In this document: piece after piece, positions 6,989 through 10,421 of the stretch
How positions within the stretch are numbered: position 1 is the stretch's first letter
How the letters are laid out: each line of letters begins with the position of its first letter
Source of the DNA: Anaerolineae bacterium
Lineage (GTDB): Bacteria; Chloroflexota; Anaerolineae; JACIWP01
Length of the DNA: 10,421 bases
NCBI GenBank assembly: GCA_014360855.1
Contig: JACIWP010000102.1
Coordinates: 1 to 10,421, forward strand
Reading direction: 5' to 3'
Position numbers and translations under genes: made by a program
The notes under the pieces: model-generated
Told to the model about the DNA's origin: nothing
Databases searched by the model: none
What the model saw: the letters and a program-made list of their open reading frames with translations, nothing else

Positions 6989-7933
6989 TCACGCCGTCCT
7001 TTCGTCCACACGGGTCACCCGCATTGTCCCGGCGATCAGCAACCAGTTCACGATCGCCATCATGACCGCCAGCGCGGCGGATTGGCCAAAGCGCAGTCTT
7101 CCCCATCCCAGGGTGTATAAGAGATAGCTGAGCACAAACGTGGCGGTACCGGGGCCGCCGGCGGTCAGGCTGAAAACCATGCCCACACTGTTCACTCCCG
7201 TCAGGACGAGATTGAAGATGGCTACCACCAGGGTCGGGAGGATCAGGGGTATCGTAATATGGCGGGCAATCGCCCATGTGTTGGCGCCGTCAATGCGCGC
7301 GCTCTCGATGACCTCCTGAGAGATGGTCTGCAGGGAAGCGAGCAGGAGCAGGGTGATGAACGGCAGGGCGCGCCAGACGGAAGCCAGGATTAAGTAGACC
7401 ATCGCCGGCGCCGGCGGGAAGGGGAAATTGCCGAACATCGGCGCCGGGCGCGCGGCTGTCAGGACCGAGAGCCCTTTCGGCGGGAACAGCTCCGGATTCC
7501 CCAGTATGCCGGACAATATGCCGTAATCAGGATACACCAACAGGCGGAAGACCATGCCGACCAGGATATCCGCCAGCGTCCAGGGGATGAACAGCAGAGC
7601 GAGGTACAGGCCGGACAGCCGCAGACGCGCGTTCAAGACGGAGGCCAGGACAAAGCCCAGCGAGAGCGTCAGCACGACGTAGCCGGCCAGAAACACGATC
7701 GTATGTCCGATGGATTCGCGAAACAGGCTGGTGTTCACCAGCAGGCGGTAATTATCCAGGCCGACAAACTGCCACCCGGTGGGGAAACGCTCCTGGAGGC
7801 TCAGCCAGATAGTGTAAAAGGCTGGGAAGAACTGCACGACCAACAGGACCAGGAGCGCCGGCAGGAGCAACAGCACGGGCAGGGTTTCGTCTGTACGGCT
7901 CTGCTTCCGCCGCAAGCTGAGCGACTTGATCAT
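6989..7933 (-). CDS. Carbohydrate ABC transporter permease, MalF/UgpA type (CUT1 family)
   Basis: A 314-residue inner-membrane permease with hydrophobic segments at about 18-42, 75-100, 108-130, 178-202, 230-255 and 284-303. The EAA motif is IESARIDGANTWAIARHI (209-226) followed by LP. The later LTAGGPGTATFVLSYLLY stretch (257-273) is characteristic of MalF/UgpA-type subunits. The extracytoplasmic loop at about 133-177 is rich in proline and phenylalanine and longer than in many relatives. GGGAG lies about 8 nt before the ATG. It forms the heterodimeric channel with the gene that follows 1 nt after its stop. A perfect 17-bp stem-loop lies between it and the upstream binding-protein gene. Confidence 0.92.
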   Translation of the reverse strand: MIKSLSLRRKQSRTDETLPVLLLLPALLVLLVVQFFPAFYTIWLSLQERFPTGWQFVGLDNYRLLVNTSLFRESIGHTIVFLAGYVVLTLSLGFVLASVLNARLRLSGLYLALLFIPWTLADILVGMVFRLLVYPDYGILSGILGNPELFPPKGLSVLTAARPAPMFGNFPFPPAPAMVYLILASVWRALPFITLLLLASLQTISQEVIESARIDGANTWAIARHITIPLILPTLVVAIFNLVLTGVNSVGMVFSLTAGGPGTATFVLSYLLYTLGWGRLRFGQSAALAVMMAIVNWLLIAGTMRVTRVDERTA

Positions 7934-7971
7934 GTGCCCACTCCCATCACGCGTCCAGCGTGTATTACCGC

Positions 7972-7980
7972 ATCATAGCA
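7972..7980 (-). promoter_or_regulatory. Possible internal extended -10 promoter for the permease genes
   Basis: On the minus strand TGCTATGAT (plus 7972-7980) matches an extended -10, and the eight bases CATGCTAT are identical to those at the two promoters near 580 and 655. There is no acceptable -35 hexamer at 16-18 bp, since that position falls in the base of the stem-loop at 7999-8035. It could provide basal permease expression, but this rests on one motif. Confidence 0.3.
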
Positions 7981-7998
7981 TGTCGAGCCTAATACAAT

Positions 7999-8035
7999 CG
8001 GTTCATCGGGGCCGGTTCCCGGCCCCGATGAACCG
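7999..8035 (-). terminator. Perfect 17-bp stem-loop between binding-protein and permease genes
   Basis: CGGTTCATCGGGGCCGG (7999-8015) pairs perfectly with CCGGCCCCGATGAACCG (8019-8035) around a TTC loop. It begins about 50 nt after the stop of the binding-protein gene. On the minus strand it is followed by ATTGTATTAGG, a weak U-rich stretch. It is therefore either a leaky terminator or a 3' barrier that protects the upstream message from decay. In both cases binding-protein mRNA would exceed permease mRNA, as is known for malE-malF-type operons. Confidence 0.7.
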
Positions 8036-8083
8036 CATCGCGAACTCGCTCAACGCACTACGTTTCCTGTGCGGCGCGTTGCA

Positions 8084-9496
8084 TCATTTGCCGGCGTTGT
8101 ACTCATCCTCGGCCTGTTTGAGCACCGTCGGGATGTCCGCGGTCACATCCTCTTTGATGAGCTTGTACACCGCGTTCATGATGATCATCTGCGCCTCAGC
8201 CGTCCGCTCCAGAGTGCCCTTCCACGGACGCAGGGCGCTGGCCTGCACCACCGCTTTCGCCTGCTGATACAGCTTGCCCTGGAACTGCGGCTGGTCATAC
8301 GCGGCAAACAGTACCGGCAGACCGGATTCGCCCCGCAGTGCATAGTCCGCGGCAATATCGGGGTTGGTCAGAACCCAGTTGATGAAGGCCTCCGCGGCCT
8401 CGCGGTTCTTGGCGCCCGTGGGAATGCCTACGCCGCGCACCGACAGGCCGCCGCCGGGCTTCTTGCCAGATGGAGCGGCAAAGGGACGCAGGACGACCTT
8501 CCCATCCTCGATGGCATTCAGCATGTCCTGTTCCGTCTGCGTCTCATACTTGGTGCCGTCCGGAGCGGTGAGCGGGCGCAGGTAGCGGTAGCCGAACAGG
8601 CCCGTGGGGATCGAGCCGGCGGAAGAATCCTTGAACGCCTCTTCCTCCTGGAAGCCGCCGGCGAAGGTCACCTCCGGGACATATCCCTCCACCGTCAGCG
8701 TGCGCAGGAACTCGATGGCGGCGACGTTCTCGGGCGTGTTCAACAGCATATTGCCCTTGCCATCATCATACGTGCCGCCGAAGCTGGAGATGACGGTCCA
8801 GACGCCGCGGGTGGTCCCACTGCCGCCCTTGTCGGTGGAGCCGAAATAGGTCATGATGTAGCGGCCCTCGCCTTTCAGACGCTCTGCTTCGGCCAGGAAC
8901 TGGTCAATCGTCTTGGGGTAATCATTCGGGAAGAGGTCCGCCCAGACAAAGACCACGTAAGGGATTTCGGCGAAGGGGATGCAGTACAACCCGCCGTCGG
9001 GCCCCATACAGGCCTTGAGGGCCTGCGGATCCACGCCGGCGTACCAGGGCTGTGCTTCTGCCCAGGCGCGCAGGTCCTGCAGGGAGCCGTTCTTGGCATG
9101 CATGGGGATGTTGAAGTCAGTAAGCTGAACGATATCGGGGACCTCCCCGCCGGCCTGCACGGCCGCGATCAGCTCCGCGTCCATCTTGTCCCAGGCCTTG
9201 GGAATGTTGACCCATTTGTACTTGCCGGCGAAGGCCTCGTTGAACTTGGCCATATTCTCGCGGAGCCAGGCATTGCCTACCGCTTCATCACTGGCGGGGT
9301 CCATGTTCTCCTGGTCGAACTGGTACCAGGTGACGAAATCCTTGGCTTGCGGAGCCGGGGTGGGTTGGGCCGGCGCTTGCGTGGGCTGGGAGGGGGCGGG
9401 GGTTGCGGCCGGCGCACACGCGCTCAGGACAAGCGCCAAAACCATCACGAGGGAAACGGTGAGCCACATCCAACCGGACTTACTGCGCGCGTTCAT
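8084..9496 (-). CDS. Sugar ABC transporter substrate-binding lipoprotein (CUT1, extracellular family 1)
   Basis: A 470-residue extracytoplasmic binding protein. It begins with a lipoprotein signal: basic residues 4-6, a hydrophobic core 10-24 and lipobox LSAC with Cys27 as the lipidated residue. A low-complexity Pro/Ala/Thr/Gln linker (28-51) follows. The mature domain shows the family-1 pattern: DKMDAELIAAVQAGGEVPDI (103-121), GPDGGLYCIPFAEIPYVVFV then ADLFPNDYPKTIDQFLAEAERL (165-207), and a C-terminal EAAEAFINWVLTNPD. Cys163 and Cys172 flank the glycine turn and may form a disulfide outside the cell. The start has AAGGAGGT (plus 9507-9514) 10 nt upstream. It is the first gene of the leftward operon, expressed from a promoter near 9642-9670. 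It delivers cargo to the two permeases; the sugar or other ligand cannot be read from the sequence. No ATPase gene is in the window. Confidence 0.94.
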   Translation of the reverse strand: MNARSKSGWMWLTVSLVMVLALVLSACAPAATPAPSQPTQAPAQPTPAPQAKDFVTWYQFDQENMDPASDEAVGNAWLRENMAKFNEAFAGKYKWVNIPKAWDKMDAELIAAVQAGGEVPDIVQLTDFNIPMHAKNGSLQDLRAWAEAQPWYAGVDPQALKACMGPDGGLYCIPFAEIPYVVFVWADLFPNDYPKTIDQFLAEAERLKGEGRYIMTYFGSTDKGGSGTTRGVWTVISSFGGTYDDGKGNMLLNTPENVAAIEFLRTLTVEGYVPEVTFAGGFQEEEAFKDSSAGSIPTGLFGYRYLRPLTAPDGTKYETQTEQDMLNAIEDGKVVLRPFAAPSGKKPGGGLSVRGVGIPTGAKNREAAEAFINWVLTNPDIAADYALRGESGLPVLFAAYDQPQFQGKLYQQAKAVVQASALRPWKGTLERTAEAQMIIMNAVYKLIKEDVTADIPTVLKQAEDEYNAGK

Positions 9497-9572
9497 CTCT
9501 TGCTGTACCTCCTTCTTCCTTGTTCACAAGGGTAAGGGAACAAACCTCTGCGGACAGTTCTGTAGGGGACGT

Positions 9573-9586
9573 ATCACCTCCTTTCT
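9573..9586 (-). promoter_or_regulatory. Leader element complementary to the 16S rRNA 3' tail, without a start codon
   Basis: On the minus strand the leader reads AGAAAGGAGGTGAT, the exact complement of the usual bacterial 16S 3' end (ATCACCTCCTTTCT). It lies 77 nt before the binding-protein ATG. That gene has its own AAGGAGGT at 9507-9514. No ATG, GTG or TTG follows at a usable distance. Its position in an mRNA leader resembles the STAB-SD elements known from Bacillus, where 30S binding blocks 5' exonuclease. Confidence 0.5.
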
Positions 9587-9641
9587 CTGCCGACAGCAAC
9601 AGCGCCAGCCCAGCAAACGAAGGGATGTGCCAACGAACAAC

Positions 9642-9670
9642 ATTGTATCATATCACCCGAAAATCCGCAA
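9642..9670 (-). promoter_or_regulatory. Probable promoter of the transporter operon
   Basis: On the minus strand TTGCGG (plus 9665-9670) and TACAAT (plus 9642-9647) are 17 bp apart, with TGA before the -10 (extended -10). Start near 9635 would give a leader of about 138 nt containing the 16S-tail complement and then the ribosome site of the binding-protein gene. No clear repressor operator is seen around it. Confidence 0.6.
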
Positions 9671-9983
9671 ACCACTTTTTCGAGGGGCAAATTTTGTTTC
9701 GTATAAGGAAAGCTCTCGGGTGCGAAGTGATGCCGGCATACACGGCAATGCGCTCCGCAGACGTAAGGGAGGCCGCGGGACGGTGAAAGGACCCATCATC
9801 CAGCGAAATTTCCATGGGATGTCCCAACCCTGCGCACCCAAATTCTGGCGGCGCCGCTCCCGCCCCCTATGGGCCGGCAAAGAGGGCGGCACCCTCTCCA
9901 AGCCCCAGGAAGCTCGTTCGCAGACCAGCCGGCGCATCGGAAAGCAGACCCCATAGTCGGGGCCATGACCATATCCGTACGCC

Positions 9984-10012
9984 ATTATATCAGGTTTTGT
10001 TGCATTTGTCAA
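9984..10012 (-). promoter_or_regulatory. Full-consensus sigma-70 promoter, leftward
   Basis: On the minus strand TTGACA (plus 10007-10012) and TATAAT (plus 9984-9989) are exactly 17 bp apart, with TGA before the -10. The 30 bp upstream are A/T-rich, like an UP element. Expected start is near 9978. Such a strong promoter 480 bp upstream of the binding-protein gene implies either a long operon leader or an unannotated RNA. Confidence 0.72.
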
Positions 10013-10102
10013 TCGTTGGTAAACATAAATGAAACATCGTAGTGTTTTCTACATTGCGCCAGGTTTCTTCACAATTTCCTATGGTACCTAATAGTCGGAA
10101 AT

Positions 10103-10147
10103 ATGTTCCGCACGATGCAGATCACCCCGGCCGGCCTGGGGGAACAT
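10103..10147. repeat. Nested inverted repeat upstream of the divergent right-hand gene
   Basis: ATGTTC (10103-10108) pairs with GAACAT (10142-10147). Inside it CCCCGG (10125-10130) pairs with CCTGGGG (10135-10141, one bulged T) around CCGG. On the plus strand TTTT follows at 10147-10150 but not directly after the stem. It may be a terminator remnant or a protein site; the direction of function is unclear. Confidence 0.3.
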
Positions 10148-10228
10148 TTTCCCGGCCGCCGGCGTCTTGAAATTAGCCCATAACAATGATCACCGGTGAC
10201 GAAGCCCTGGATGGTACATTCATGGAAC

Positions 10229-10257
10229 TTGCGTTAGAGCTGTTTCGTCTATATATA
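10229..10257 (+). promoter_or_regulatory. Candidate promoter of the right-hand signal-peptide gene
   Basis: TTGCGT (10229-10234) and TATATA (10252-10257) are 17 bp apart, inside a TATATATAT tract. The start would fall near 10264, within the inverted repeat at 10263-10285. The leader would be about 58 nt, ending in AGGAGGAGG (10307-10315). Confidence 0.45.
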
Positions 10258-10262
10258 TGAGC

Positions 10263-10285
10263 ATATGCGCACATGTTGCGCATAT
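10263..10285 (+). promoter_or_regulatory. Operator-like 9-bp inverted repeat over the likely transcription start
   Basis: ATATGCGCA (10263-10271) and TGCGCATAT (10277-10285) are perfect inverted repeats with a 5-bp spacer. The position just downstream of the -10 at 10252-10257 is classic for a dimeric repressor site. As RNA it would form a 5'-terminal hairpin, which is an alternative role in mRNA stability. Confidence 0.45.
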
Positions 10286-10321
10286 AACATACCATGAGGG
10301 ACTGACAGGAGGAGGCAAGCG

Positions 10322-10421
10322 ATGAGAGGTCACGTGACATTCCGGTATGCGCGTGCCCTTGCCTCCCTGTTCTTCGGTACAGCCCTGATCCTGATGTTGG
10401 CATTACCATACGCGGCCAAGG
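10322..10421 (+). CDS. Secreted or membrane protein, N-terminal signal segment only (cut by window edge)
   Basis: An open frame starts at ATG 10322, with AGGAGGAGG 6 nt upstream, and runs off the right edge after 33 residues. It begins MRGHVTFRYAR, with Arg2, Arg8 and Arg11 forming a basic region. A hydrophobic stretch of about 18 residues (12-29, ALASLFFGTALILMLALP) then reaches a small-residue region (YAAK). This is a typical Sec signal peptide or N-terminal anchor. No lipobox is seen yet. The mature protein is outside the window, so no function can be given. It is divergent from the transporter operon. Confidence 0.72.
   Translation, partial: MRGHVTFRYARALASLFFGTALILMLALPYAAK

Larger units (their letters stand above)
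9497..10321. other. Long intergenic region between the transporter operon and a divergent gene
   Basis: This 825-bp stretch has no supportable protein gene on either strand. Leftward elements are an operon promoter (9642-9670), a consensus promoter (9984-10012), a 16S-tail complement (9573-9586), and a hairpin just upstream of the binding-protein ribosome site (TTGTTC 9520-9525 with GAACAA 9538-9543). Rightward elements are a candidate promoter (10229-10257) and an inverted repeat (10263-10285). Between 9780 and 9980 the minus strand can form several GC-rich hairpins, for example AGAGGG/CCCTCT around 9886-9902. The part from about 9985 to 10100 is clearly more AT-rich than the rest of the window. 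Confidence 0.7.

Noticed and set aside
8069..9535. 488-codon open frame on the plus strand
   Set aside because: It is antisense to the binding-protein gene, which has a lipobox and family pattern. The frame is a by-product of GC-rich third positions.
9573..9586. Remnant of a 16S rRNA 3' end on the plus strand
   Set aside because: Only the 14-nt tail matches. The conserved bases just before it in 16S genes (GGCTGG) are absent, so a leader element on the minus strand explains it better.
9186..9956. 256-codon open frame on the plus strand
   Set aside because: It begins opposite the binding-protein gene and runs through its promoter and leader, with no ribosome site or motifs.
9653..10012. 119-codon open frame on the minus strand in the long intergenic region
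   Set aside because: Its first start codon lies within the -35 element of the consensus promoter and the next overlaps the -10, so both precede the likely transcript start. It has no ribosome site, and the composition (Arg/Pro/Gly-rich) looks like translated non-coding DNA.
10294..10305. Three-codon frame (ATG AGG GAC TGA) just before the ribosome site of the right-hand gene
   Set aside because: It has no ribosome site of its own and is too short to separate from chance.
10173..10409. 78-codon open frame on the minus strand at the right edge
   Set aside because: It overlaps the promoter and the well-supported signal-peptide start on the plus strand, and has no domain signal.

Overview
The window is 10.4 kb of GC-rich bacterial DNA. 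The best guess is a Chloroflexota (Anaerolineae-like) genome. This is inferred from the GC-rich, GCCGGC-heavy composition, the lipoprotein-type sugar-binding protein with a Pro/Ala/Thr/Gln linker, a CUT1 sugar transporter without its own ATPase nearby, and the sequence flavour of the COG1579 and Lon-like proteins. No rRNA or other marker gene is present, so other GC-rich lineages cannot be excluded. I see no mobile element, CRISPR array, tRNA or rRNA.

Left part (1-3126). A COG1579-type coiled-coil/zinc-ribbon protein runs off the left edge on the minus strand. It is divergent from an 807-residue Lon-like protease (COG1067, LonC/AAA_32 type) on the plus strand. The 333-bp gap between them holds two back-to-back sigma-70-type promoters, both with an extended -10 (TGC before the -10 hexamer). 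On the minus side, a strong intrinsic terminator lies between the promoter and the COG1579 start codon. This suggests attenuation or a small leader RNA.

Middle part (3146-9496). Five minus-strand genes read leftward in the order: sugar-binding lipoprotein, MalF-type permease, MalG-type permease, D-2-hydroxyacid dehydrogenase, 5'-nucleotidase-family metallophosphoesterase. The two permease genes are nearly abutting, and the dehydrogenase and phosphoesterase genes are 13 bp apart. A 106-bp gap separates permease from dehydrogenase. A perfect 17-bp stem-loop separates the binding-protein gene from the permeases, as expected if binding protein is made in excess over permease. The cargo cannot be read from the sequence. 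The enzymes suggest an imported sugar, sugar acid or nucleotide derivative that is dephosphorylated or oxidised/reduced inside the cell. The operon ends tail-to-tail with the Lon-like gene.

Right part (9497-10421). An 825-bp non-coding region separates the transporter operon from a divergent plus-strand gene, of which only the signal-peptide-bearing N-terminus is present. The region holds a minus-strand promoter with a good -10 for the operon, and further upstream a fully consensus minus-strand promoter (TTGACA, 17 bp, TATAAT, with extended -10). It also holds a 14-nt perfect complement to the usual 16S rRNA 3' tail inside the operon leader, and an operator-like inverted repeat over the likely start of the rightward transcript. 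The unexplained RNA expected from the consensus promoter is the most interesting lead in the window.
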